From contig JAWOKN010000052.1 of the NCBI GenBank assembly GCA_033854175.1, positions 1 through 64,000 of the forward strand: a DNA stretch of 64,000 bases. The letters run 5' to 3'. The notes below the pieces were generated by a model that saw only the letters and a program-made list of their open reading frames with translations, searched no databases and was not told the DNA's origin. Source of the stretch: DATKPE01 sp033854175 (lineage in GTDB: Bacteria > Bacteroidota > Ignavibacteria > UBA10030 > SZUA-254). The position numbers were made by a program, and so were the translations under genes. This document shows, one piece after another, positions 6,412 through 14,985 of the stretch; within the stretch, counting starts at the first letter, position 1; every line of letters begins with the position of its first letter.

Positions 6412-8892
6412 TCATCTCTCGAGAATTTTCCGGAGTGAATCGGCGTGGGCAAGCAGTGCGGTATCCTTCGGGTTCTGGAGGAGTGCCTTCCTGAAAATCT
6501 GTTCGGCTGTCCTGACGGCCCCTTTCCGTTCATAGACCTGTCCGATAAAGACAGCGGCATCAAGATTCAGGGGGGCGGCATGGAGAGCTTTTTCGGCCTC
6601 ATCGATCGCCTCCTCATTCAGATCGATCAGGAGGTAGACGCGGGCAATATCCAGAAGGAGCCGGCTCCGGAGGGAATCCGTGCGGGCCTGAGCGAGCGAA
6701 TCGCAGAGGCGGAAGACGCGGGTAAAGGATTCCCCGACAATATTCGTCGAATCGATCGTGTTGACGGCCGATAGAAACCGATTGGCCTTCATTGTATCAC
6801 CGTTCTGGAGGTTGAAATGCGTTCCCCAGAGAAGTCCGAAAAAGTACTGGGAGCCGGTGTCGAGGAGTGTATCCACAATTTCGGCGGCCCTCCTGTAATA
6901 TCCGAGTCTCCAGTAGATCATTGCGGATTTCAGGCGTGCGACGGCACGTTCCTCGAGCTGGCTGGAAGTGGATGAGGTCCTGAGGAAGCGCATGGCATCG
7001 ATCTGCTGGCGGGCCAGGGCTGCATACGCCAGGGTCTGGGGGAGGGAGAGAAGCCTGTTATACATCAGGGTCCCCGTCGACGTATCTCCGTGCATATAGG
7101 CGGCGGTCATCCTGCCGTAGACGATCGCGGGATGCCGGGGGAACCTCTCATACGCATCGGTAAAGGTGGACAAGGCCTGTGTATAGAGGCCCGATTTCAG
7201 ATCCTCGTTCCCCTGTCGCATCAGGTGGATTGCGGAGACCGTATCGGCGGGTGAAAAGAGGTTCCCCGCCGCGGGTTCCAGAAAAACGGAGTGGATGCGG
7301 AGAAGGTGCAAATTCTCGGCGTCGCAGACCGGTTCAAACCAGAACCGCCGTGTCTGGGTCATCTGGAACTCGTACAAATTCAGGTCGCCTTCGATCACCG
7401 CCAGGATATACTCGGCGTGGTTATTCCGGAGGGAGGCCTCAAAGTCGGCGACACCTGTGCCGGGGTCAAGGTCGAGAACCTTGCGGCCGCCCGAAACGAC
7501 GGCAAGTTCCTTCATCGGGCTTGCGAACACGGTCCTGTCGGATGTATGCTGTGCGATCCACTCCCCCATGGTCCGCCAGTCGAACCGGTAGAGCGAGGAG
7601 ATGCGGTTCGAGTGGAGGATCAGATCGCGGGGTGAGCGGAGGAACGCCTGATTCGTCCGGAGAAGCTCCTCGATACCCATGAGATTCGGAAAAAGGATAA
7701 CCGCCGCAAGAAGGTAGGCAAGTGATTTCGACCGGAGGACGGACAGGGCGGAGAATTTTGTGATGCACCAGGTGCAACCCTCGAGGAGATAGAAAATGCA
7801 GAGAGGATAGAGCGGCAGAAGGAACCGGATATCGTTGACCGGGTAAGCAAAGATGGCGGCAAGGAATATCAGTGTCGTCATGAGACGGATTCCAGCCGTG
7901 GGTCTTTTCCTGATGTCGGCCGCGACCCCCAGGCACATGAGGATCAGGAGAAGAAGTGCAAGTGGTATACTGACCGCGTTCTGCACCGATTGCATCAGCC
8001 GTAAGATCCCCGGGGGGTTGACGAGCAGATCGGAGAACTGTGGTGAGGCGAACGAATAAAAGAACATTTCCCCCAGGTGGCCGAGGTACGCCTGGGCCGC
8101 ATACCAGATGCGGAGCAGGATTTCATTCACCAGCGGGGCGTCGGCCGAGGTGACAAAATGCTGTGACACGAGCGAGAGGTTCCCCCTTTGTGGTCCCTGG
8201 AGGGAGCCGACCCAGACCTGGTTTCTGTAATACCAGGCAAAGGAAACAATGGCGCTGGCAGCAAGTATAATGGCTCCCCGCCGGTAATTTTTCAACAAGA
8301 AATAGTAGAGGACGACTGCAAGGACCAGTGCGGCGCCGGCTTCCCGGAGAAGCGGCACAAACGCCAGGAGCAGCACCAGTGCGGGGAACGAAATCCGGGG
8401 GTATCCCTGGGGACGAGTCTCCATTGATTCCAGGATAAGGAGCACCGCAAGGAGAAGGGCAATAAAGGGAGCCTCGGAGAGCATTTCCGTGCTGAAAAGG
8501 AGCATTGCGGGATTCAGCGCCAGGCATGCGGCGCCGATGAGAGCCGCCGGGTATCCCGCGAGCCGGTGGAGGTAGAGGTAGAAGAGAACGATTGCCAGGA
8601 GGCCCAGAAAGAGGGTCCAGATCTTGGCGGCGACGACCGAGCCCGGGAAGAAGTACGCCACCGGGGCGATCAGTGCGGAATAGAGGGGGGCATTGACGAC
8701 AAAGCGGTCGACTGTTGGCTGGGTGTCATCGGTAAACCCCTTACCGTGCGCCAGGGAATTCGCCCAGATCAGATATTTGCTGCTGTCGGGGGTATAGATG
8801 GAAAGGTCATTCAGCCGCAGGATACCCGAGATAAGGAAGATCCCGCAGAGGATGAACATGCCCCGATATTTTACCGCCGATGACGGATCCAT
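6412..8892 (-). CDS. Polytopic glycosyltransferase-TPR protein, tandem paralogue
   Basis: This 826-residue protein matches its downstream neighbour along the whole length. The same 'YTPDS' loop (Asp36), the shared 'NSLAHGKGF' and 'DDTQP' motifs, and the 'RFLLPLYP' stretch are all present, the membrane region again ends near residue 400, and the last 280 residues are TPR-like ('LNLDAAVFIGQVYERKGA'). The two differ enough by eye to be an old duplication. It lies 11 nt after the membrane-protein gene and so belongs to the run starting at the histidine kinase. The role is presumed to be assembly of a cell-surface glycan or glycosylation of exported proteins; the TPR half, if extracytoplasmic, may recruit partners. 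Confidence 0.8.
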   Translation of the reverse strand: MDPSSAVKYRGMFILCGIFLISGILRLNDLSIYTPDSSKYLIWANSLAHGKGFTDDTQPTVDRFVVNAPLYSALIAPVAYFFPGSVVAAKIWTLFLGLLAIVLFYLYLHRLAGYPAALIGAACLALNPAMLLFSTEMLSEAPFIALLLAVLLILESMETRPQGYPRISFPALVLLLAFVPLLREAGAALVLAVVLYYFLLKNYRRGAIILAASAIVSFAWYYRNQVWVGSLQGPQRGNLSLVSQHFVTSADAPLVNEILLRIWYAAQAYLGHLGEMFFYSFASPQFSDLLVNPPGILRLMQSVQNAVSIPLALLLLILMCLGVAADIRKRPTAGIRLMTTLIFLAAIFAYPVNDIRFLLPLYPLCIFYLLEGCTWCITKFSALSVLRSKSLAYLLAAVILFPNLMGIEELLRTNQAFLRSPRDLILHSNRISSLYRFDWRTMGEWIAQHTSDRTVFASPMKELAVVSGGRKVLDLDPGTGVADFEASLRNNHAEYILAVIEGDLNLYEFQMTQTRRFWFEPVCDAENLHLLRIHSVFLEPAAGNLFSPADTVSAIHLMRQGNEDLKSGLYTQALSTFTDAYERFPRHPAIVYGRMTAAYMHGDTSTGTLMYNRLLSLPQTLAYAALARQQIDAMRFLRTSSTSSQLEERAVARLKSAMIYWRLGYYRRAAEIVDTLLDTGSQYFFGLLWGTHFNLQNGDTMKANRFLSAVNTIDSTNIVGESFTRVFRLCDSLAQARTDSLRSRLLLDIARVYLLIDLNEEAIDEAEKALHAAPLNLDAAVFIGQVYERKGAVRTAEQIFRKALLQNPKDTALLAHADSLRKILER

Positions 8893-8903
8893 GGAGAGCC
8901 GGT

Positions 8904-9530
8904 TCAGGTTAAGGATGATGATTCTTCGCCTTCTGCCGGCAGGTGCCGTTGAAAGGGCCTCACGGCAAGAAGGATGATGATCGTATAATAGCAGAACAGG
9001 GCGATCATGGGGACGCCGGCAAGGGCACCGAGGCGGTGGATGAAGAGTTTCCGGAATTCCACAAGATCGTTCGATCCGATATGGTCAAGGTACCACATTT
9101 TCGCATCGAGAACAATGGTATACACCTCCACGGGTGTGAAAAGATAAAACAAAAGAGCGCTCATCATGAGCCAGCCATGCTCGCGGAGTTTCAGCGGCGA
9201 CATTTTCAAGAACAGGATCCCGCAGATCCAGACGATCAGGTAGGCGATATTCACGATCATGGAGCTCTGGGCGATCAGGGCAAACACGGCGCGTTCGACA
9301 TAGGGATGAATATTGGGTTTAAAATCCAGTGTACCGGTTTCCAGGAGGTCAAAACCCATCATTGCGCGGATATTGAGTCCGCCCAGCCAGCACATGGCTG
9401 CGGCGACGAGTATCGTGATGACGATGCGCAGTGCAGGGGACGCTTTTCGGGGAATCTCCGGGGTCATAGGAGCGGGAATGTCGTCATGGTGCACTTCACG
9501 CGGGACTTCCGCCTGGGTGTGATGAAACAA
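8904..9530 (-). CDS. Integral membrane protein of unknown function
   Basis: About 208 residues with four to five hydrophobic segments: 'IVITILVAAAMCWLGGL', 'VNIAYLIVWICGILFL', 'WLMMSALLFYLFTP' and 'ALFCYYTIIILLAV'. The first is followed by a roughly 35-residue loop that is probably extracytoplasmic. The C-terminus is acidic and Ser-rich. The longest frame starts at TTG 9530, overlapping the upstream gene by 35 nt; ATG 9467 just before the first membrane segment is an alternative, and neither has a clear ribosome-binding site. No family is recognised. Its place between a histidine-kinase operon and the glycosyltransferases suggests an envelope role. Confidence 0.65.
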   Translation of the reverse strand: MFHHTQAEVPREVHHDDIPAPMTPEIPRKASPALRIVITILVAAAMCWLGGLNIRAMMGFDLLETGTLDFKPNIHPYVERAVFALIAQSSMIVNIAYLIVWICGILFLKMSPLKLREHGWLMMSALLFYLFTPVEVYTIVLDAKMWYLDHIGSNDLVEFRKLFIHRLGALAGVPMIALFCYYTIIILLAVRPFQRHLPAEGEESSSLT

Positions 9531-9951
9531 CCGGGAACGGATGACCCTCGAGGGAATAATTCTTGACCCATGTCAGTTCCGAAAGCAACTCCTGAAGGAG
9601 TGCAAGCGACTCATGGGAAAGTGCAAAAAACCGGTCGCCGATGACGGCTTCCGACACAGGAGGATTGGCGGCACAGACGGTGCGGAGAAGTTCGACCACC
9701 TCTTCAAGATTTTTCCGCACCTCATCGGCGAGAAATTTCGTATCGGAGGAGGGGATGCCGGCGCGCCGGAGAATATCAAATCCGCGGCTGATGAACTTGG
9801 CGAGGAAGACGATCCGTTCAAAAAGGTCCCAACGGGAGCCCTGGTCGGCGAGCACCATGAGCATGCCGATCTCGGCGCGGTACCGGAGTTTTTTCCCGGC
9901 ATACCGCTCGACCATTCCGAGGTATGCATCGATCTCACTGCGGAGGTTCAT
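9496..9951 (-). CDS. Helical protein of unknown function downstream of a histidine kinase
   Basis: A 151-residue, almost wholly helical, soluble protein. I start it at ATG 9951 ('MNLRSEIDAYLG'); the frame runs back to 10038, but that part is a shadow of the kinase gene. It overlaps the end of the kinase by 17 nt, which implies translational coupling. Motifs such as 'LRYRAEIGMLMVLADQGSRWD' and 'VRKNLEEVVELLRTV' suggest a helical bundle. No known domain is recognised. The coupling suggests it works with the kinase, perhaps as a modulator; this is inference. Confidence 0.65.
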   Translation of the reverse strand: MNLRSEIDAYLGMVERYAGKKLRYRAEIGMLMVLADQGSRWDLFERIVFLAKFISRGFDILRRAGIPSSDTKFLADEVRKNLEEVVELLRTVCAANPPVSEAVIGDRFFALSHESLALLQELLSELTWVKNYSLEGHPFPVVSSHPGGSPA

Positions 9952-11470
9952 GCCCGAGGGGGAGTAGGATACTGAACGTCGAACCTTTACCGACCTCGCT
10001 GGCGACATCGACCTTACCGCCGTGTGCCTCGGTGACATGTTTCACCAGGGCAAGTCCCAGGCCCGAGCCCTTCTCATTCACCAGGGGTGTATTCTTGGCC
10101 TGGAAGAATTTATTGAACAATTTCTGGAGGTCGTCCTTCGGGATGCCCACGCCGGTGTCGGACACATCGATTCTGACGTACCCCTTCCCATCGAACTTCC
10201 CGGCATCCGGCGGGCAATGGTGAAAGCCCACGGTAATCGAGCCGCCGTCGGGTGTATATTTGAGGGCATTGGAGAGGAGGTTGCTGAAGACCTGGCTCAT
10301 TCTCTCCCGGTCGATCGGGAGGCGGGGGATATCCTGGGCCTTGGTTTCGACGGTGATATTCCTGCTCTGGGCGATCAGCTGGCCCTCCTGGATGAGGGGG
10401 GTAAGGACCTCGACGATGTCACTCTCCTCAAAATGAAACTTCATCAGGCCTGCTTCCATCTTGGCGATATCGAGGAACGAGTTGACGAACTGGTTGATCC
10501 GGTTGGTCGCCTGATGGATCATCCCGACGGCCTCGCGCTGGCGGGGCGTGGGGGGGCTGTCCTTGGTATGGACGATCGAGTAGCATCCGGCCTTGATCAC
10601 CTGCAGGGGGGTTCTCATTTCGTGGGAGATTTCGGACATGAGTTCCATGCGCATCTCGTCGAGCTGCCGGAGTTTCTCGCTCATGAGGTTAAAGGCCTTC
10701 GTCAGATCCGCAATTTCATCGGTGGAGGTGATGGGGACATTCTCATACTGACCCTGGGAGACCTTTTCCGTTCCGGCCTTCAGTGACTGGATAGGCCTGG
10801 TGAAACCGCGGGCCATCATGACGGCGAGAACGACGCCGATGACGACGGAGATCGCAAGGATAATCCCCGCGGTAAGGATCGACTCGGAGGTCTGTTGGGC
10901 GAGCCGGCGCAGGGATTTGCTCAACGGGGAGATATACGAGTGCTGGATATCGAGGAGTGCCTGGCGGACCGAGTCGACCATCGTGTCGCAGCTTTCGATC
11001 TCGGGGACGACATTCAGGCGGGGGTTTTCCTTGACTTCCAGGATCTTGGACTTGACGAAATCCAGATACCGGCTGTTCCAGCGGAGGGCCACGTCGGTCT
11101 TAGCGCGGAGGTCCTCCCGCTCGATCATTCTCTTCAGGGAATCGGCGTCGCTTGTGAACTGATCCGCGATGATCAACAGTGTCTCCTCATCGTAGACATC
11201 CCGTGTGTGGAAGAACTTCAGCGCCAGTTCCCTCTCGCTATCGACAAGTCGTTCGACCTGTTCGGTCATCGGGACGATGCGGAATTCCGACTGATCGGAG
11301 GAAAAGAGGGATTTCAGGTGCACGAGGAGGACGACACCAGCGATAAGCATGAAAAATATGATACCGATGAAACTAAGGACGATCTTCCTGAAGAGGGAAA
11401 CACGAAAAGGCAGTATTGGGCGGGTAGTGGTCAATGATGTTGAGCCGGATTCCTCTATTGAGTCTTTCAT
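9935..11470 (-). CDS. Membrane sensor histidine kinase (HAMP type)
   Basis: A 511-residue sensor kinase. One membrane helix near the N-terminus ('IVLSFIGIIFFMLIAGVVLL') is followed by a periplasmic domain of about 170 residues, a second helix ('ILTAGIILAISVVIGVVLAV'), HAMP, a HisKA domain with 'SEISHEMRTPLQ' (His283) and a HATPase domain with N ('NLLSNALKYTPDG'), G1 ('DTGVGIP') and G2 ('GSGLGLALVK') boxes. The longest frame begins at TTG 11557, but that TTG is the -35 of a promoter, so I use ATG 11470. No response regulator is adjacent; the two downstream genes are a coupled small protein and a membrane protein. The sensed signal is unknown. Confidence 0.9.
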   Translation of the reverse strand: MKDSIEESGSTSLTTTRPILPFRVSLFRKIVLSFIGIIFFMLIAGVVLLVHLKSLFSSDQSEFRIVPMTEQVERLVDSERELALKFFHTRDVYDEETLLIIADQFTSDADSLKRMIEREDLRAKTDVALRWNSRYLDFVKSKILEVKENPRLNVVPEIESCDTMVDSVRQALLDIQHSYISPLSKSLRRLAQQTSESILTAGIILAISVVIGVVLAVMMARGFTRPIQSLKAGTEKVSQGQYENVPITSTDEIADLTKAFNLMSEKLRQLDEMRMELMSEISHEMRTPLQVIKAGCYSIVHTKDSPPTPRQREAVGMIHQATNRINQFVNSFLDIAKMEAGLMKFHFEESDIVEVLTPLIQEGQLIAQSRNITVETKAQDIPRLPIDRERMSQVFSNLLSNALKYTPDGGSITVGFHHCPPDAGKFDGKGYVRIDVSDTGVGIPKDDLQKLFNKFFQAKNTPLVNEKGSGLGLALVKHVTEAHGGKVDVASEVGKGSTFSILLPLGHEPPQ

Positions 11471-11528
11471 GATTTCGGCCGGTGAACGCGGTTCTGATCG
11501 CAGGGAGATCACCGGTATAAACCGTCTC

Positions 11529-11557
11529 AAGATATGCGAGATATGTGAAAAAGTCAA
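11529..11557 (-). promoter_or_regulatory. Promoter for the histidine kinase operon
   Basis: Minus strand TTGACT (11552-11557), 17-nt spacer, TATCTT (11529-11534). It would give a leader of about 50 nt before ATG 11470 and probably drives the kinase, the small protein, the membrane protein and the glycosyltransferase pair. Confidence 0.6.
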
Positions 11558-11609
11558 ATATCCGCACCCCGGGAGGGGAAAATCCGGGAGACGTGGACTG
11601 CGGGTCGGG

Positions 11610-12434
11610 CTAACGCAGGTAAAGCATGGGCTTTATGAAGACGCCGTCGGAGGTGGTAAGCTGCGAGAAATAGACGCCGCTCGGAAGGCGGCCGGGGCGC
11701 CATGCGGACCGGTAGTGTCCGGGGGGCAGCTCGCCGTCGACGAGAGTCGAGACCGTCTGACCGGCGATCGTATAGATCCTCAGCGTGACATAGGAGCGCC
11801 TGCCGAGGGTATACTCTATCGATGTTGAGGGGTTAAAGGGATTGGGATAATTCTGGGCCAGGACTGTGGTGTGTGGAACGCTTGTCTTTTCCTCCACGGC
11901 ATCGAGCAGACCATGCGGCCCGTATGCACTGATGAGCATCCTCTGCACGCTTGAATTTGTTACGACGAGGGATTCGGCGGTGATCATATTCGCAAGGAAC
12001 GCGGTACCGGTCACCGCATCTGAAATTTTCAGACTGTCATAATTGGCCTTCAGGTTTTTCGGCCACGAAAACGTGACCGGATAATCGAGGGTCCGGAAGA
12101 CGACGAGGTACTGATTCATCTGGCCTGGTGAAACATAGGCCATCAGGTCGAGGAGGAGACCATTTCCCAGGCACTGGGAGGTATCCGAGGGGAGGCTGGT
12201 AAAATAGGCGCAGATCGGGGACCCGTCGCACTGGTCGGAGGGAAGTTCAAACTCGCCGAGGGCGGGATCGATGCAGTCCGTTGCGTACGAGTCCACGCCG
12301 AAATAGAGCACTGCGTGCCGGTCCTGATTGTCATGAATGGCCAGAGGCACTTTGATATGGACATACTGAGCCTGGCTCATGACAGGGAAAGCCAGGCAGG
12401 AGGCCAGGATCAGCGGGTAGAAAATATTTCTCAT
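11610..12434 (-). CDS. Secreted protein with type IX secretion sorting domain
   Basis: A 274-residue exported protein. Residues 1-22 form a signal peptide ending 'VMSQAQ'. The middle (about 25-185) is beta-rich, contains several cysteines and matches no family I recognise. The last 85 residues start 'VLAQNYPNPFNPSTSIEY' and end 'GVYFSQLTTSDGVFIKPMLYLR', the Por/T9SS type A C-terminal sorting domain, which routes proteins through the type IX system to the cell surface. It is monocistronic, with its own promoter at 12475-12505. It could be an adhesin or binding protein; the cargo function is unknown. Confidence 0.85.
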   Translation of the reverse strand: MRNIFYPLILASCLAFPVMSQAQYVHIKVPLAIHDNQDRHAVLYFGVDSYATDCIDPALGEFELPSDQCDGSPICAYFTSLPSDTSQCLGNGLLLDLMAYVSPGQMNQYLVVFRTLDYPVTFSWPKNLKANYDSLKISDAVTGTAFLANMITAESLVVTNSSVQRMLISAYGPHGLLDAVEEKTSVPHTTVLAQNYPNPFNPSTSIEYTLGRRSYVTLRIYTIAGQTVSTLVDGELPPGHYRSAWRPGRLPSGVYFSQLTTSDGVFIKPMLYLR

Positions 12435-12474
12435 ATGACGGGTTATCGTATCCTCGCAACCGTGGAAAATACCG

Positions 12475-12505
12475 CAAATATATCAGATACGGGTGAAAAA
12501 AACAA
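12475..12505 (-). promoter_or_regulatory. Promoter for the T9SS cargo gene
   Basis: Minus strand TTGTTT (12500-12505), 17-nt spacer, TATATT continuing as TATATTTG (12475-12482). The TAnnTTTG extension also matches the Bacteroidota -7 element. Confidence 0.6.
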
Positions 12506-12667
12506 CCCCTTTTTCCGGCGATCCAAAAAAAATTCATGACCGGGAAAGAGGGTGAGAGTAAATAGAACTCTTTTCGATAAAATTCAAAGAGACAATACCC
12601 GATTTCCCCGATTTAATCTCTCGCCTCCGTATCCGGCACTCGTGTTGCGCACCCGGTGCGGTATGAG

Positions 12668-12696
12668 TTGCAAAAGTAGCGTTCTTTTGCTATTTT
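12668..12696 (+). promoter_or_regulatory. Promoter for the cytochrome/TPR pair
   Basis: TTGCAA (12668-12673), 17-nt spacer, TATTTT (12691-12696), about 65 nt before the ATG at 12763. The rest of the gap between the divergent genes (12506-12667) holds no gene that I can see. Confidence 0.55.
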
Positions 12697-12762
12697 TTTA
12701 CATAAAACACGATGACACGGCATTCTAATCACTTGCGCGAGGTAACCTTCGGGAGCGGTTTC

Positions 12763-13170
12763 ATGAAGAGGCTCTTCATTATCGGGCTGATATGTACATT
12801 CACGGTCGGGATATCGCAGACCAGGCATCACCCGGCGCACAAAAAGGCGCCTGCGAAAAAGAAGACGGCTCTGGTTTCGTATAAAAAGGATGTCGTGCCG
12901 ATCTTCACGACCTATTGTCTGCCGTGTCACACCGAGGATCAGATGAATCCAAGTCTTCTCTATCTTGACACCTATGAGAACATGATGGCGGGCGGGAAGC
13001 ACGGGCATCCGATCGCACCGGGGAAGCCCGATTCCAGCATCCTCATCCGGAAAATTTCGTCAACACCTCCCTTTGGGGATCCGATGCCGATGAAAAGGAA
13101 ATCCCCGTTCCCGAAGGATACGCTCGTGATCATCCGGAAGTGGATCGAGCAGGGAGCAAAAAACAATTAA
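12763..13170 (+). CDS. Exported monohaem c-type cytochrome-like protein
   Basis: A 135-residue protein starting at ATG 12763, with GGGAG 7 nt upstream; the frame extends back to 12712 but lacks support there. A signal peptide (residues 1-18) is followed by a Lys/Ala/His-rich linker, then 'CLPCH' (Cys52, Cys55, His56) for covalent haem c. The 'DVVPIFTTYCLPCH' and 'PDSSILIRKI...MP' pattern matches the short cytochrome domain that precedes planctomycete-type PSD proteins and occurs alone in many FCB bacteria. A later Met could be the second iron ligand. It probably carries electrons in the periplasm; its partners are not nearby. The downstream TPR gene is 32 nt away. Confidence 0.85.
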   Translation: MKRLFIIGLICTFTVGISQTRHHPAHKKAPAKKKTALVSYKKDVVPIFTTYCLPCHTEDQMNPSLLYLDTYENMMAGGKHGHPIAPGKPDSSILIRKISSTPPFGDPMPMKRKSPFPKDTLVIIRKWIEQGAKNN

Positions 13171-13202
13171 CGCCGAACACAAGCAAAAAGGGGAGTGAAC
13201 AC

Positions 13203-14342
13203 ATGGTTGACCCGACGCAGAAGTTCCAGATCGACGAATGGCTGCGGCAAGCCGACAAATGCATACGTGAGGGGCGGTACGTCGGCGCCGACGAATATCT
13301 CCAGAAAGTCTTCAACCTTCAGCCCGAAAACACGACAGCCCGGACCTATCATGACAGGATACAGTTTCTTGTCAACCAGCTTTCGCAGAGACCCGGTCTT
13401 CAATCCTCTCTTCACGCGGAAATCCGGAAATACCGCGAGGTGATGCTGAAGCGGAAATCGAACCAGGTCAACGCCCTTCTTGTCAAGTCCCGTCAGATGC
13501 TCGAAAACGGTTATTTTGATGACGCGCTGGACGGTGTACGCAAGGCGCTCGCGATTGACGCGGGCAACTTATATGCGAAGGAACTGCAGACGCGCATCAA
13601 CGAGCTCCGCGGGCCGAAGGGGGAGCTGAACGAGAAAGCGCAGGAATACATGTTCCGGTCTCTCCTGAAGGAATCGTGGATGAACGGCCGGCCCTCGGGA
13701 GAGCAGGAGCGCATCATCCTGGACATGCAGAAAAAGATGAAGATCACGGACGAGCAGTTCCGGGAGCAGGAGCAGGATGTCAAGGGTGAATTGTATTTCG
13801 AAGCCCTCCACACGCTCTGGCTCGACGGCGGGCTTGTGGGATTTACCGATGCGATCATTGCGGATCTGATGAGGAAATTCTCGATCTCGCGCATCGAGCA
13901 CTCGGCGATCGAATCGAAACTCCTGAATCAGGTGAGAAAAAACCGGGTCCGGGGGACCATCCTTGTGGTCGACGCGGACGCGGAGCTCCTGAAGGAGCTC
14001 ACCTACAAATTGCGGCTCAGCTCATACGCGATCATCACGGCGATCAATTTCGAGGAGGCGCTTGCCAGCATGAAGATCGTCCGGCCGACATTCGTCCTCT
14101 CGGGGGTTGAATTCGGGGGGAGCGCCTCGGGATTTGATCTTTTCCAGGCGATCAGGCTGACTGCGGAAGGGAAGGACACTCCGGTATTTTTCCTTGTATC
14201 CTCGCTTGACCGGACGACGCAGATCATCGGCAAGCGGCTCGGCGTCGACGATTTCTTCGTCAAGCCGCTCGATTACGAACTCCTCCTTGCGACCCTGAGC
14301 GGGAAACTCCTCAGCGCGAAAGGGAAGTTAAAATCCTCATAG
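13203..14342 (+). CDS. TPR-repeat protein with degenerate receiver (pseudo-REC) domain
   Basis: A 379-residue cytoplasmic protein. ATG 13203 follows GGGAGTG. Residues 1-130 hold two TPR-like units ('QADKCIREGRYVGADEYLQKV', 'NGYFDDALDGVRKAL'), a helical charged region follows (130-245), and residues 252-372 form a CheY-like domain. In that domain the acidic pocket is present ('VVDADAE', Asp257/259) and so is the lysine ('FVKPLD', Lys354), but the phospho-acceptor position reads 'FVLSGVEF' (Ser300/Gly301) instead of Asp. It should therefore not be phosphorylated in the usual way and may be a constitutive protein-binding module. Co-transcription with the cytochrome is likely. Confidence 0.8.
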   Translation: MVDPTQKFQIDEWLRQADKCIREGRYVGADEYLQKVFNLQPENTTARTYHDRIQFLVNQLSQRPGLQSSLHAEIRKYREVMLKRKSNQVNALLVKSRQMLENGYFDDALDGVRKALAIDAGNLYAKELQTRINELRGPKGELNEKAQEYMFRSLLKESWMNGRPSGEQERIILDMQKKMKITDEQFREQEQDVKGELYFEALHTLWLDGGLVGFTDAIIADLMRKFSISRIEHSAIESKLLNQVRKNRVRGTILVVDADAELLKELTYKLRLSSYAIITAINFEEALASMKIVRPTFVLSGVEFGGSASGFDLFQAIRLTAEGKDTPVFFLVSSLDRTTQIIGKRLGVDDFFVKPLDYELLLATLSGKLLSAKGKLKSS

Positions 14343-14348
14343 GACCTC

Positions 14349-14370
14349 TCCCCCGCCGGATGCGGGGGGA
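14349..14370. terminator. C-tract/G-tract hairpin between convergent genes
   Basis: TCCCCCGC (14349-14356) pairs with GCGGGGG-A (14362-14370) in the 48-nt gap between the convergent TPR/pseudo-REC and YetF-like genes. No T-run follows on either strand, so it would be a U-less terminator or an mRNA 3' stabiliser. Confidence 0.45.
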
Positions 14371-14390
14371 CTGTGCGTGGGGGGGGACTC

Positions 14391-14909
14391 TCACTGTCTC
14401 TTCAGCTGAAACTTCGGCCTTCTTCGTTTAAAATTCTCGATCCTATGTTCATTCCCTGCCCGGGAGACGACGCTGATCGTTCCGTCGACCTCCATGACGG
14501 CGCTTTTCACCTCCCTGATGCTGTCGATCCCGTGTTCGCGCACGACCCGTTCGAGCTCCTCGAACGTAATTTTTTCGGCCGCCAGGTGGGGAAGAATCGC
14601 GAAGCCGTTATGGACAAGAAGGGTCGGGGTACCCTGGAAGATGCGGTCCGCGGGGCGGAACTTATACTGCACAAGTGTGAGGACATAGTTCATCAGGAGG
14701 AGGACCACGGCTGCGACGACCCCGCCGAGGAGCGTCGAATCATCCCCGACCATGGCATTCTGGACGGCATTGCTGATGAGGAGGATCAGGACGAGATCGA
14801 TGATCGAGAGTTGCGCGACATGTTTCTTCCCGAGCAGCCGGAGGCCGACGATCACGACCAGATAGATGACGCTTGAGCGAAGGGCGATATCAAGAAAGTG
14901 GGACATCAT
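14391..14909 (-). CDS. DUF421/YetF-family membrane protein
   Basis: A 172-residue protein of the YetF (DUF421) family. Three membrane helices lie in the first 85 residues ('SVIYLVVIVGLRLLGKK', 'DLVLILLISNAVQNAM', 'GGVVAAVVLLLMNYVL'), with the conserved R-L-x-G-K-x segment after helix 1. The soluble YetF C-terminal domain follows with 'GTPTLLVHNG', 'ITFEELERVVREHGIDSI' and 'VKSAVMEVDGTISVV'. The biochemical role of the family is not established. It is 76 nt downstream of sdhB on the same strand and may be read from that operon. Confidence 0.88.
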   Translation of the reverse strand: MMSHFLDIALRSSVIYLVVIVGLRLLGKKHVAQLSIIDLVLILLISNAVQNAMVGDDSTLLGGVVAAVVLLLMNYVLTLVQYKFRPADRIFQGTPTLLVHNGFAILPHLAAEKITFEELERVVREHGIDSIREVKSAVMEVDGTISVVSRAGNEHRIENFKRRRPKFQLKRQ

Positions 14910-14985
14910 GCCGCATTATCCGCCGGCTGAGGGAGAACCTGGGGCACAATGATGCGGTACGGTGCGGGACATTGCGAACGTCCGG

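Noticed and set aside
11471..11557. Longer start of the HAMP histidine kinase
   Set aside because: The TTG start is the -35 of a 17-nt-spaced promoter; the next ATG gives a normal N-terminus.
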